Shown here: positions 29,701-37,266 of the stretch, in pieces
Numbering within the stretch: position 1 is the stretch's first letter
How the letters are laid out: each line of letters opens with the position of its first letter
Source of the DNA: a virus
Virus record (IMG/VR): IMGVR_UViG_3300023096_000010
Span: 1-41,591 of that record
Direction: 5' to 3' (one strand)
DNA length: 41,591 bases
Program-made: the position numbers and the translations under genes
The notes under the pieces: model-generated
Databases searched by the model: none
What the model was told of the DNA's origin: nothing
Seen by the model: only the letters and a program-made list of their open reading frames with translations

Positions 29701-30267
29701 TCAATATTCTTCGAAAACGGACTTAAAATAATCTTCTTTCTTTAAGTAAAAACTATAAAGCCAGCTTTCCTCTATATCAAACCTAGTAGCAAAAACTGTT
29801 TTAGGATAATAAAATATAAATTCTAATTTATTAGATCGTTCTTCATTCTCCTTTAAAAATTCAACACACAGCTTAATTAAATTATTTTTCTGTATTCCGC
29901 TTTTTATACGGAAGTCTTTAATGTGACTTAATGTCTTCTTTCTATTTCCAATTTCTTTTCCCGCCGATTTATAATGATTAGAAAGCCAATCATATACTTG
30001 TTGATCTTCTGGTTCAATTGGCGCAGAATTAATCTCTTCTAATAATTGTAAACCTTTATCATTCAATCTAAGACTTACTAAGGCACTTTCATCCTTACGT
30101 TTAGCTTTGATATGTTTTATTAGAGAAAGTTCGTTAAAACGGCTGTAATTAACCTCTGTGAAACTTTCTTCAAGATATTTTAGTTCTGTTTGTTTGATTG
30201 CGGCCAAGAAAAGAACATCGGCAGGTAGCAAACTGTATTTTTCTAAAACTGTAAAATTTATATACAT
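29701..30267 (-). CDS. Possible winged-helix replication protein, 188 aa
   Basis: N-terminus MYINFTVLEKYSLLPADVLFLAAIKQ and the following helices resemble the winged-helix domain of phage replication initiator or helicase-loader proteins in Bacteroidota phages; ALVSLRLNDKGLQLLEEI looks like a wing plus helix. The C-terminal half is helical and basic. The position just upstream of a DnaB-like helicase supports a loader or initiator role, but no catalytic motif proves it. Confidence 0.5.
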   Translation of the reverse strand: MYINFTVLEKYSLLPADVLFLAAIKQTELKYLEESFTEVNYSRFNELSLIKHIKAKRKDESALVSLRLNDKGLQLLEEINSAPIEPEDQQVYDWLSNHYKSAGKEIGNRKKTLSHIKDFRIKSGIQKNNLIKLCVEFLKENEERSNKLEFIFYYPKTVFATRFDIEESWLYSFYLKKEDYFKSVFEEY

Positions 30268-30269
30268 AC

Positions 30270-30584
30270 CTACTTACATTTTATCCATTTAACTCGTTTA
30301 TTCATAACCAATTCGTATAAATTAATAAAAACTGGTGGCGCACTATCCATTCCATCACTGTTATCTGGCTCAGGAATATGAACACAAATATCATAAATCT
30401 CTGTATCACTTGTAGGCAAAGCAAAGAAATAACCTTCATCTGTAAATTCTCTTCCTTTCCATTTTATTTCTAGCTCTCCGCCAGGAATTGGATCACCATC
30501 TAATTTATCCCAATCTGAATCTGGAATATCTGTGTCTAAGAATGCTTCGTGTGCTTCTACTAATTTTTGTAATTCGTGACTCAT
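30270..30584 (-). CDS. Unknown acidic protein, 104 aa
   Basis: Not recognised. Very acidic with Pro/Asp-rich loops (DTDIPDSDWDKLDGDPIPGG) and beta strands. Overlaps the upstream gene by 4 nt. Confidence 0.6.
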   Translation of the reverse strand: MSHELQKLVEAHEAFLDTDIPDSDWDKLDGDPIPGGELEIKWKGREFTDEGYFFALPTSDTEIYDICVHIPEPDNSDGMDSAPPVFINLYELVMNKRVKWIKCK

Positions 30585-30865
30585 AATTCTTCTGTTGGTT
30601 TATACAATTCTTTTGCCGAATACTCTTTAAGGCCGTCTTCTGATAATTCTATTACTGTCCACGTAGAATCAATATTATTTTCCCACAAATTATAACCTCT
30701 AAAATTACCATCAATAACTTCGTACTTTCTATTACTGCAAAACTGTCTTAAATGTAATTTTAAAGCTTGAAAACTGCCCCAAGTTTTACCTCTTTTAGTC
30801 CATCTGGGATTATTACCTCCAGTACTAAATAAATCGTATTGGTTTTTTATTTTAAAGGCTTTCAT
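30581..30865 (-). CDS. Unknown protein, 94 aa
   Basis: Not recognised. Basic N-terminal half with KRGKTWGSFQALKLHLRQFC, then YEVIDGNFRGYNLWENN. The KTWGSxxAxKxHLRQ helix resembles small phage proteins with a single DNA-contacting helix. Coupled to both neighbours by 4-nt overlaps. Confidence 0.6.
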   Translation of the reverse strand: MKAFKIKNQYDLFSTGGNNPRWTKRGKTWGSFQALKLHLRQFCSNRKYEVIDGNFRGYNLWENNIDSTWTVIELSEDGLKEYSAKELYKPTEEL

Positions 30866-31221
30866 GATAAAACAATACTTACATTAGTAAATTCTCCCGA
30901 CACCAACTGTCTGATTTCCTCTAAATCTTCATAATGACGGCTAAAAATACATTTACCATTTGCAAATATCTGTAGTCTAGGATTTTCCCACAATACTCCA
31001 TCTATTTCAACAAAATCTGTAAATTCTGTAGTATCTAATCTTACACTATAAAATCCAGGTTTTCCCTCCCACCAAAAACCCTCTTCATACCCATATTGAG
31101 TAGTAATTCCTAACCAATTTTTCTTTTCTGGTATCTCGTTACACCAAATATAATCTGTTTTTACAGCTGGTGTTATTTTAATGTGAGATACGTGATTAGA
31201 ATTTATCCTTGTTTCTTTCAT
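30862..31221 (-). CDS. Unknown beta-rich protein, 119 aa
   Basis: Not recognised. Alternating beta strands with many Trp and Phe (YGYEEGFWWEGKPGFYSV), suggesting a small beta-sandwich. Coupled to both neighbours by 4-nt overlaps. Confidence 0.6.
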   Translation of the reverse strand: MKETRINSNHVSHIKITPAVKTDYIWCNEIPEKKNWLGITTQYGYEEGFWWEGKPGFYSVRLDTTEFTDFVEIDGVLWENPRLQIFANGKCIFSRHYEDLEEIRQLVSGEFTNVSIVLS

Positions 31222-31472
31222 AACTTTTCTAAATAAGGTTCGTAAGTATACACTGAATTGAGTGTTTTAAAAGTTTTTTCATCCATTATCTTAGTCACAG
31301 GTGATGTTGAAATACCTATGTTCTGAAAATCAATAGGATATAAATTAAATCTTTCCCCTACTTCTGGCTCTTTTGTGTATTCTCCTAAATGGAATGGCTT
31401 GCTAAATCCAAAATCGGAATTCTCGTGATATGGATTTTCCACATCGGCTATTTTTGTTATTTTATAAATCAT
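31218..31472 (-). CDS. Unknown protein, 84 aa
   Basis: Not recognised. Beta-rich with GERFNLYPIDFQNIGISTSPV in the centre and a short C-terminal helix. Begins 2 nt after the MazG-like gene. Confidence 0.6.
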   Translation of the reverse strand: MIYKITKIADVENPYHENSDFGFSKPFHLGEYTKEPEVGERFNLYPIDFQNIGISTSPVTKIMDEKTFKTLNSVYTYEPYLEKL

Positions 31473-31474
31473 AA

Positions 31475-31849
31475 TTAAAACTTTTTACCCCCATCTTTAA
31501 TTCTATTCTCTAGCTTGTGATCTTTACGATTTTTATTGTAGTCCATTTTTGCTACAAGCGCTCCTCCAATATCATAGCCCCATCTTCCAGCATAGTCCAT
31601 AATACGAATCACTGCATCGGCTAACTCGACTTCGGCCATTGGTCTATCAGGTAAATGGTCATCCATTAATTCCTTTCTTTCACCTTCCATAGCTTCTGAA
31701 ATTTCACTATGAATTAAACATAGCATCTCAGCCTTATTTCTTTCTAATAATTCTCCTGTTTCTAAGTTTGTGTGCCATCCTGCGTCGAAAGAAGCTTGAT
31801 AACAAATATCACGTAAACTATTAACTTCGTATTTTAAAGTATCTATCAT
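31475..31849 (-). CDS. MazG-like nucleotide pyrophosphohydrolase, 124 aa
   Basis: An all-alpha NTP pyrophosphohydrolase pattern: HSEISEAMEGERKE (48-60) supplies the first ExxE pair and AEVELADAVIRIMD (72-85) the second E..ED-type pair, the magnesium-binding residues of MazG/MazG-like enzymes. These enzymes cleave (d)NTPs to NMP and pyrophosphate; phage versions may adjust nucleotide pools or ppGpp-linked responses. Single domain, shorter than cellular MazG. One nt after the GHKL-like gene. Confidence 0.75.
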   Translation of the reverse strand: MIDTLKYEVNSLRDICYQASFDAGWHTNLETGELLERNKAEMLCLIHSEISEAMEGERKELMDDHLPDRPMAEVELADAVIRIMDYAGRWGYDIGGALVAKMDYNKNRKDHKLENRIKDGGKKF

Positions 31850-31850
31850 T

Positions 31851-33197
31851 TTATTTCTTTAGTAATTTTGTTATATATTCACTCATTGCTGTAATTACAT
31901 TCTCTTTCACTGTAAGATCCAGATATTGCACGATTAATTCTGGAAAATCAGTTTCTATATTAAAATCGTTATCTATAATTAAACAGTTGTTATATTTATC
32001 TGCAATGCACTTACTTCCCTTTAATTTAGCTTTAGTTACTTCTACATCTAATTCAAAGTTGTAATATTTTTTTATTTCCGCGGAAAAAGGACTAATTAGA
32101 ATCTCTCCTTCAATCTCAACAGCAGGTTCAGAACATGGCTCAGGAACAGATTCAACAGTTACTGTATTACTGTATTGCCACAAACTATCCCCAACATTGG
32201 TTATCTTTTTACCGCCTATTTTACAATTTTTAAGCTTTTTAATTCCATCAATAATCCATTCATAAGATTTAACTTCTCCATTGGCTTCATAAATTTCAAA
32301 AGCAATATCATGTATTAATTCACTTGGAGAATAATAAGGACTTCTATTAGCTAAAAACTCTTTATCTGAAGTTTGGAAGTCAGCAGATATAATCTCTCTT
32401 AGAAATTCTTCATTTTTAGTTCTCATTATAGCAGAAACAATTTCTCCTTCTACAGTGTAAATGTCTGAAAGTATTCTTCTTTCGTCTATGTTTCCGAACT
32501 TAATATTAAAAGCATATCTACTAGGTATATTCTCATCCTTGTAAACTAAAATATTCTGTTTGTAAATTCTCAAATAGTTCTCCTCATTTTCCAAGATATC
32601 TAAAGAATCAGAAATTTTAAATAAAGGCTCTTTTTCATTGATGTACAAATGACGGTTATTCCAAATCTCGGCAAATTCTGAATCTTCTGCAAAGTCTAAA
32701 GTAATTACTGTACCATGATCTACTTCTGGCTCACCCTCTTTTAAATACCCCCCTTCATCAAGCATGTTACTCCAAAGTTCTCTTAAAGCCATGTAAAGTT
32801 CCCAATTGTAACCTAAAGCTAAAGCAAACCCTGTTTCAATAGTATCGGACTCTGTTTCGGATGGATCGGCAAATGTTAAAGCTGAATCACAATTACCATG
32901 ATAATACTTAGCATAGTTAATTACAATTAAATCCTTCTCTTTTCCAGTAGAATCACATGATTTAGTAAAAGTTGAGAAAGTAAAATTTTCAGTGTACTTC
33001 TCTTCTGAATTATAGTCTTCCCCGCCATAAACATTCACAGAGAAACCTACATTATTTCTAAGCAACAGAGCAGTGGAATACGCTTGACCAGAAGAAAATT
33101 GACCTATTTTAGTGTCGTCTTCTCTTTTTTCACTGTCTCCAATCGTAGAAAGGTTTATTAGAGAAATTCTAGTAGGTGTTACAAATGATATTTTCAT
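31851..33197 (-). CDS. GHKL-like protein with permuted motif order, 448 aa
   Basis: IGQFSSGQAYSTALLLRNN (31-49) resembles the G2 box (GxFGxGxK) of GHKL ATPases, and RELWSNMLDEGG (139-150) has the N-box pattern E140...N144..D147. In canonical GHKL proteins the N box comes first, so this order suggests a circularly permuted or divergent ATP-binding fold. I have seen similar FGxGxKYA/REL.SNxLDEG proteins among phage hypotheticals. The C-terminal 150 residues are not recognised. A strict motif site (32075-32089) lies inside. Family inference only. Confidence 0.5.
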   Translation of the reverse strand: MKISFVTPTRISLINLSTIGDSEKREDDTKIGQFSSGQAYSTALLLRNNVGFSVNVYGGEDYNSEEKYTENFTFSTFTKSCDSTGKEKDLIVINYAKYYHGNCDSALTFADPSETESDTIETGFALALGYNWELYMALRELWSNMLDEGGYLKEGEPEVDHGTVITLDFAEDSEFAEIWNNRHLYINEKEPLFKISDSLDILENEENYLRIYKQNILVYKDENIPSRYAFNIKFGNIDERRILSDIYTVEGEIVSAIMRTKNEEFLREIISADFQTSDKEFLANRSPYYSPSELIHDIAFEIYEANGEVKSYEWIIDGIKKLKNCKIGGKKITNVGDSLWQYSNTVTVESVPEPCSEPAVEIEGEILISPFSAEIKKYYNFELDVEVTKAKLKGSKCIADKYNNCLIIDNDFNIETDFPELIVQYLDLTVKENVITAMSEYITKLLKK

Positions 33198-33207
33198 AAT
33201 TCTAATT

Positions 33208-33227
33208 TAAAAACCCTCCGAAGAGGG
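33208..33227 (-). terminator. UUCG-loop terminator or attenuator
   Basis: Minus strand: CCCTC-TTCG-GAGGG followed by TTTTT. It lies 7 nt after the stop of the 33235-33513 gene and only 10 nt before the next ATG (33197), so no room remains for a promoter in between. Partial termination that reduces expression of the GHKL-like gene is the likely function. Confidence 0.75.
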
Positions 33228-33234
33228 ATGATGA

Positions 33235-33513
33235 TTACTCTGCTAAAATCTCTGACTCAAATTGCTCATAAAGCTTTGTAGTTGCTTTTAGATCAATTAT
33301 TTTGGCAAATAAGACTTCAACTGTTGATTTGTCGAGTGGTGTGTTTGAAGCTAACCTTTCTTCCAAAGCTTCTTCTGCACTTTCAATGGCATCCTCGAGG
33401 TCTCTTTTTGCCTTTTTAATAAATTTAGCATCTTTTGCTAGTGTGTTAGTAACCACTGTTGTTGGGTTTTGACCTTCTGTTAATCCGCTTTCTAATAAGT
33501 CTTTTCTTTTCAT
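33235..33513 (-). CDS. Unknown coiled-coil protein, 92 aa
   Basis: Not recognised. A Thr/Asn-rich N-terminal segment, then a continuous charged helix KFIKKAKRDLEDAIESAEEA and a second helix near the C-terminus. Probably an oligomeric helical hairpin. The UUCG terminator follows it. Confidence 0.65.
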   Translation of the reverse strand: MKRKDLLESGLTEGQNPTTVVTNTLAKDAKFIKKAKRDLEDAIESAEEALEERLASNTPLDKSTVEVLFAKIIDLKATTKLYEQFESEILAE

Positions 33514-33524
33514 GTTGTTGGTTT

Positions 33525-33716
33525 TTAAATGGCTCGATGGCCGTGATTACTTAATTTAATTTTATTATCGTCTTTTAATTGCTCTAAAGCTATTCTCACA
33601 CTATATACAGAACAGTTTAATTGTTTTGCTATGTAATTTCTGTTTATTACTTGTTTTTCGCGCGAAAAAAGACTAAGAACAGCTTCTTTATTTATTTTGT
33701 TATATTTATGCGCCAA
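33525..33716 (-). CDS. Small winged-helix DNA-binding protein, 63 aa, TTG start
   Basis: KINKEAVLSLFSREKQVINRNYIAKQLNCSVYSVRIALEQL is a clear helix-turn-helix, followed by a short wing (IKLSNHGHRAI). The only available start in frame is TTG at 33714-33716, overlapping the membrane peptide upstream by 25 nt. The 16-bp CGCGCG palindrome (33654-33669) lies in its coding sequence, encoding LFSREK. It may be a small regulator. Confidence 0.6.
   Translation of the reverse strand: MAHKYNKINKEAVLSLFSREKQVINRNYIAKQLNCSVYSVRIALEQLKDDNKIKLSNHGHRAI
33651..33671. repeat. 21-bp repeat containing a 16-bp palindrome, copy 2
   Basis: Identical to 27186-27206, but located inside the winged-helix gene. Its palindrome is at 33654-33669. 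Confidence 0.8.
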
Positions 33717-33799
33717 ATTATAATTCCTAATATGATTAATGTTACAAAAACTGTTTTAATGAAAGTAATGTTTGCTTTCCGTTGTTCTTGGTCTGTCAT
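33692..33799 (-). CDS. Tiny membrane peptide, 35 aa
   Basis: ATG at 33799, TAA at 33692-33694. Polar N-terminus, one span (FVTLIILGIIIW) and a short basic tail. The start shares a base with the preceding stop and its end overlaps the winged-helix gene. Composition and placement support a real gene. Confidence 0.5.
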   Translation of the reverse strand: MTDQEQRKANITFIKTVFVTLIILGIIIWRINITK

Positions 33800-33996
33800 T
33801 ATTTAATATTTTCTAGTGGGTAGGCTTCTCTAAAAGTATTATTTGGGATATCCCAATCATGTCCTTCAATATTTTCATAAACTTTAGCTTCCGCAGCTTT
33901 TAATGCTTTTTCTACATGATATTCTGCAAATTTTTTAAATGCCTCAATTATCTCTTCTGGATCTTCACACTCTGTATACAAATTTAATGCTGTCAT
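33799..33996 (-). CDS. Small phage protein with AxYHVEKALKAA helix, 65 aa
   Basis: Contains EEIIEAFKKFAEYHVEKALKAA, a helix typical of the MExYA..xV..AL phage family that also includes the MKAED proteins at 23089-23316 and 23546-23785. Function unknown. Overlaps the gene upstream by 4 nt. Confidence 0.62.
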   Translation of the reverse strand: MTALNLYTECEDPEEIIEAFKKFAEYHVEKALKAAEAKVYENIEGHDWDIPNNTFREAYPLENIK

Positions 33997-34205
33997 GATT
34001 TAAATGTTTCTTTATAATAAGATTCTTTTTCATATTCTCCTTGATAATGATCATCATAACCTTTATGATAGGAGGTTTCTAATTGTTCTTCTTCAGTTTC
34101 TAGAAAAGAATGGCATAGTATTAAAACATCACTAGAACTGTTTAGTTGATTTTCTAAAAATGCATTTTCCATACATTCTATTAATTGTCGAATTGCTGTC
34201 TTCAT
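33993..34205 (-). CDS. MKTA-family small phage protein, 70 aa
   Basis: MKTAIRQLIECMENAF start, a central LETEEEQLETSYHKGYDD helix and an ESYYKETF end, matching the layout of the 23328-23543 product. Function unknown. Confidence 0.65.
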   Translation of the reverse strand: MKTAIRQLIECMENAFLENQLNSSSDVLILCHSFLETEEEQLETSYHKGYDDHYQGEYEKESYYKETFKS

Positions 34206-34207
34206 AC

Positions 34208-34390
34208 TTAATCTTTTGTTCGTTTACAATGACCATCTAATAAAAACCATACATTTCCAAAATCAACTGTTTCTTCGACAGCCTGTTTTAAGTTTTCAGC
34301 CAAGCACTCAATATGTTTCATATGGGTTATACTATTCTGATGACTTCCATGTTGGAAAAATTCTGCGTAAATGATTGTATATTTTTTCAT
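34208..34390 (-). CDS. Conserved small phage protein, 60 aa
   Basis: ATG at 34390 is preferred over 34411 because MKKYTIIYAEFFQHGSHQNS is the conserved N-terminus of small Flavobacterium and phage proteins that continue with a T..KHIEC motif. Function unknown. First gene behind the promoter at 34423-34454. Confidence 0.65.
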   Translation of the reverse strand: MKKYTIIYAEFFQHGSHQNSITHMKHIECLAENLKQAVEETVDFGNVWFLLDGHCKRTKD

Positions 34391-34422
34391 ATATTTTATT
34401 TGTGTTTTCAATTTGTACTTTG

Positions 34423-34454
34423 CAAACTTACAATTAATTTATTTATCTCGCAAG
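34423..34454 (-). promoter_or_regulatory. Bacteroidota-type promoter
   Basis: Minus strand: CTTG (34454-34451), 20 nt with ATAAATAAAT, TAAGTTTG (34430-34423). Exact TAnnTTTG fit, placed 33 nt upstream of the ATG at 34390. Confidence 0.75.
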
Positions 34455-34462
34455 AAAAACAG

Positions 34463-34813
34463 TTAATTTCTTTTATTTAATATTCTAAAGACATTCGCCT
34501 CCATTCCCGATCTGTCCTTACTCCAAGCCATTAAAAGCTGAGACATGGCTACTTTATCTGGAATATTCCGCGAAGAAAAAGACTCAATAGCAAACTGATA
34601 ATTTTGTTGAACCGTTATTAAAGTTTCCTCATCAAGACCAAATGCTTTATTATAGTCAGAGACAGTGTCTTTTTCTAGTTCTTTAATCAACGATTTAATT
34701 AAATTAACTTTCTTTTGTCTGTATTGTGGAGTTCTGGAGAATTGTTCGAGACTTTCTATAAGAAGTTGCTGGATTACTATTATATCTAACGCGAGTATTG
34801 TATTGTCTGTCAT
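34463..34813 (-). CDS. Unknown helical protein, 116 aa
   Basis: Not recognised. Long amphipathic helices (QQLLIESLEQFSRTPQYRQK; a second near residues 68-84) and a basic end (WSKDRSGMEANVFRILNKRN). Overlaps the gene upstream by 4 nt. Confidence 0.62.
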   Translation of the reverse strand: MTDNTILALDIIVIQQLLIESLEQFSRTPQYRQKKVNLIKSLIKELEKDTVSDYNKAFGLDEETLITVQQNYQFAIESFSSRNIPDKVAMSQLLMAWSKDRSGMEANVFRILNKRN

Positions 34814-35130
34814 TTTAATCCTTTATTCAAAAATAACCAAGTTCTTTCATACTCAGTAAAATCTTTGATATTTTGTATTATATTTCTATTTGTTTTAATC
34901 TTTTTTTCGCCAAAATCATTAAAAAGGTAATAAATATTAGGTAAATCTATACTTTTAACGAGATATAAAGGCTGTTTGATAGTAATTTCCTGCTTATATA
35001 GCTCAATTATAGTGTTAATCCAAGATAAATTAGCCCCCAACTCAATCGAAATAGATTCAGGATTTTGAAGGGGGTTGCTAACATATTTCTCTAATACTAA
35101 CTGCTTAAGTCTTTTTTTGGATAATTGCAA
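34810..35130 (-). CDS. Unknown protein with HTH-like N-terminus, 106 aa
   Basis: RLKQLVLEKYVSNPLQNPES and SIELGANLSWINTIIELYK form a helix-turn-helix-like pattern, followed by a basic beta/helix region. Possibly DNA-binding. A looser T-run/GC-core motif (near 34901-34910) lies inside. Confidence 0.55.
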   Translation of the reverse strand: MQLSKKRLKQLVLEKYVSNPLQNPESISIELGANLSWINTIIELYKQEITIKQPLYLVKSIDLPNIYYLFNDFGEKKIKTNRNIIQNIKDFTEYERTWLFLNKGLK

Positions 35131-35134
35131 AATA

Positions 35135-35377
35135 TTATTTTATTTCTGGATGCTGTTTAATCATTGTGGCCTCAGTGCAATAAAAATACCTGTACTTATT
35201 CTCCTTATACTCATCTTCAATGAAAGTGTTTTTATCTAGTCGGCGAAATGAGTACGAGGGATAGCAGGAATCACAACCAACAATTAAATTGTTATCACAG
35301 TACCCTACAATAATTCCTTCTACATTTCCTGGATACTCTACTTTCTTTCCGCGATATTTGTTATATATTATTTCCAT
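35135..35377 (-). CDS. Unknown beta-rich protein, 80 aa
   Basis: Not recognised. KYRGKKVEYPGNVEGIIVGY at the start looks like a small SH3-type barrel, followed by CDSCYPSYSFRRLDKN. Two Cys pairs could bind metal. Shares a base with the next gene's start. Confidence 0.6.
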   Translation of the reverse strand: MEIIYNKYRGKKVEYPGNVEGIIVGYCDNNLIVGCDSCYPSYSFRRLDKNTFIEDEYKENKYRYFYCTEATMIKQHPEIK

Positions 35378-35709
35378 TATGTAAATTGTAAAAACTCCTT
35401 ATTTAACTTCTCTAACAACTCAGTATTATAATCTACTTTTGAAATTAACTCTTCTAATGTTTTTGATTCATTTTGAGTCTTATCTACGAAATAGGTTAAT
35501 GCTTGGCAAATTCTCGTAAAATAGAGTTTTCCCTCATATAAATACTCCTCTGTCTTACCTGATTTTACTTTTTTGCCGTTCTTTGTTTCTAATTTTTCTC
35601 GCTCTCTTATTTCATGGAAAGTTAAAATTATTCCATTATCTCCGTCACTGGATAAATGATGGTTTGAGTCTAAACTTATTGTACTTTGTTTTTGAAATGA
35701 TTTATTCAT
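35377..35709 (-). CDS. Unknown protein, 110 aa
   Basis: Not recognised. Polar N-terminus, a Lys-rich hairpin (ETKNGKKVKSGKTEEYLYEG) and a helical C-terminus. Overlaps its upstream neighbour by 8 nt. Confidence 0.6.
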   Translation of the reverse strand: MNKSFQKQSTISLDSNHHLSSDGDNGIILTFHEIREREKLETKNGKKVKSGKTEEYLYEGKLYFTRICQALTYFVDKTQNESKTLEELISKVDYNTELLEKLNKEFLQFT

Positions 35710-35971
35710 CTTTCTTTTTCTCTAAATTAATACCCTGAATTTCATCGTCTCCCCAATCTTCTGAGTGTTGTCCAAATTGGTAAGATAACTCATATCCATC
35801 TCTTTCCCATTCCGCATCAAAATAAAAAATTGTGAATTTTGATCCTTCTCTAAAATAGCCATCTTCTTCTCTTGAAATTTCTTTCCAACCATCTTCGTCC
35901 TCATTCTCTAAGCTAAAACAGTATTTTTCTAATTCAGATGATGATAGTTTAATAACCTCTTCTATTTTCAT
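35702..35971 (-). CDS. Unknown acidic protein, 89 aa
   Basis: Not recognised. Rich in Glu, Asp, Trp and Tyr, with ENEDEDGWKEISREEDGYF and a Lys-rich end. Charge pattern is compatible with a nucleic-acid mimic, but this is not evidence. Confidence 0.6.
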   Translation of the reverse strand: MKIEEVIKLSSSELEKYCFSLENEDEDGWKEISREEDGYFREGSKFTIFYFDAEWERDGYELSYQFGQHSEDWGDDEIQGINLEKKKDE

Positions 35972-35988
35972 TTTATTTGTTTTTAAAT

Positions 35989-36231
35989 TTATAAATATCC
36001 AAAATATTCAGCAGCAAGTTCTCCAATTCCTATCAAATCTCCATCAGCGTCATCATACTCCCAATCATCTTCGTAATGATATTCTGGTTCTTGGTAAAAC
36101 TTACCAATTTCTTCATCTAGTTTATCCCACTTATCTGATACTTTCTGTAACTTATTTAATAAATCTACTATTTCAACTGTAGATAATACAACTCCGTTTT
36201 TTAAAATTAATCCGCCATCTCTCGTGTACAT
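35989..36231 (-). CDS. Unknown acidic protein, 80 aa
   Basis: Not recognised. Short beta start, helix VEIVDLLNKLQKVSDKWDKL, then an Asp/Glu/Tyr-rich stretch (YHYEDDWEYDDADGD). One nt from the gene upstream. Confidence 0.6.
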   Translation of the reverse strand: MYTRDGGLILKNGVVLSTVEIVDLLNKLQKVSDKWDKLDEEIGKFYQEPEYHYEDDWEYDDADGDLIGIGELAAEYFGYL

Positions 36232-36232
36232 A

Positions 36233-36769
36233 TTATTTATTTACAAAATTTTTAAATTCTTCACCTCTATCACAAAATGATTTCACCATTGAACAAACAA
36301 GTCCAAAAGACATTCCTGAATGACCTTGATCTTCAATTATATTTTTTGCTTTATCCAAAGTACAACCACTATTTAATTCTTTTACAATATCGAGACACAT
36401 CTCTAATTCCATTCCTCTATATAAATCACTTAATCTGATTGGAACACATTTACCCCAAAGTTCAAGGTATTTTTCATCTAATAATTCTTTACCTTTTTCA
36501 ATCCATTCTTTTGTTAATTCAGGAATAGATTCTTCATGTTTTCTTTTTTCTTCTGCATATTCCTCTGATCTTTTTCGCTCTAACTCGTCAAATTCTGATT
36601 TTGTTTTACCAGTTACTTTTTTATAAGCAGAGTCTAAATCATCAATATCAGAATATAATTTTACTCCATTAAATACTCCAAAAACTAGTTTATTATTTTC
36701 TTTATGCGCTTCTAACTCTTTAACGGCTGATTCAATATCTCCAAACTCAAATTCAATTTCTTTATACAT
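36233..36769 (-). CDS. Conserved phage protein with QGHSGMS motif, 178 aa
   Basis: A charged N-terminal half with a Glu/Lys helix (near residues 60-85) and a C-terminal domain DLYRGMELEMCLDIVKELN, then IIEDQGHSGMSFGLVCSMVK and GEEFKNFV. The QGHSGMSF block is one I recognise from many phage and prophage hypothetical proteins; its function is unknown. Confidence 0.68.
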   Translation of the reverse strand: MYKEIEFEFGDIESAVKELEAHKENNKLVFGVFNGVKLYSDIDDLDSAYKKVTGKTKSEFDELERKRSEEYAEEKRKHEESIPELTKEWIEKGKELLDEKYLELWGKCVPIRLSDLYRGMELEMCLDIVKELNSGCTLDKAKNIIEDQGHSGMSFGLVCSMVKSFCDRGEEFKNFVNK

Positions 36770-36772
36770 ATT

Positions 36773-36985
36773 TTATTGTTTTAATAATTTAATTCTCTCT
36801 TCTGCCTGAAATCTATCAAAGAAAGGCATTTGTCCCATGTATCCGTAGTCGTCATCCATTTTATAATCACCTATTACGCCGCAAGAAAAAGTAAAACCAA
36901 ACAGTTTAAATTCTCTTTTAATCCAATAAGTATTAGGAGCATCTTTATCATACGGGGGACTTTCTATAATTTTGTATGTTGTCAT
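36773..36985 (-). CDS. Unknown small protein, 70 aa
   Basis: Not recognised. Beta-rich, aromatic (YWIKREFKLFGFTFSCGVIG), with a short C-terminal helix ERIKLLKQ. Lies 2-3 nt from both neighbours. Confidence 0.6.
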   Translation of the reverse strand: MTTYKIIESPPYDKDAPNTYWIKREFKLFGFTFSCGVIGDYKMDDDYGYMGQMPFFDRFQAEERIKLLKQ

Positions 36986-36987
36986 AA

Positions 36988-37266
36988 TTAAGGTAATTTA
37001 CTATATAGTTCAACTTCATTTCCTACAACATTTACACTGTCTACTTTTTTAATCTTTGCAATATAGTCTTTTAATACTCTATTTTCTTTTTCTAATTCAG
37101 TTTCTATATGTCTTATCTTAGGCTCAGAAAGTGCGTGAGATTCATGTTCTGTGTATTCATACTCCATTTCAGAAACACTCATTATATCTTTCACTTCTTT
37201 ACTTGTTAAAAGCCTGTCAGGTAAAACTTCCCCTAAACTTTCTTTCCAATATTCAAAATTTTTCAT
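36988..37266 (-). CDS. Unknown acidic protein, 92 aa
   Basis: Not recognised. Helical with a His/Glu-rich centre (EYEYTEHESHALSEPKIRHI) and a coiled-coil stretch LEKENRVLKDYIAKI. First gene behind the promoter at 37327-37358. Confidence 0.6.
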   Translation of the reverse strand: MKNFEYWKESLGEVLPDRLLTSKEVKDIMSVSEMEYEYTEHESHALSEPKIRHIETELEKENRVLKDYIAKIKKVDSVNVVGNEVELYSKLP

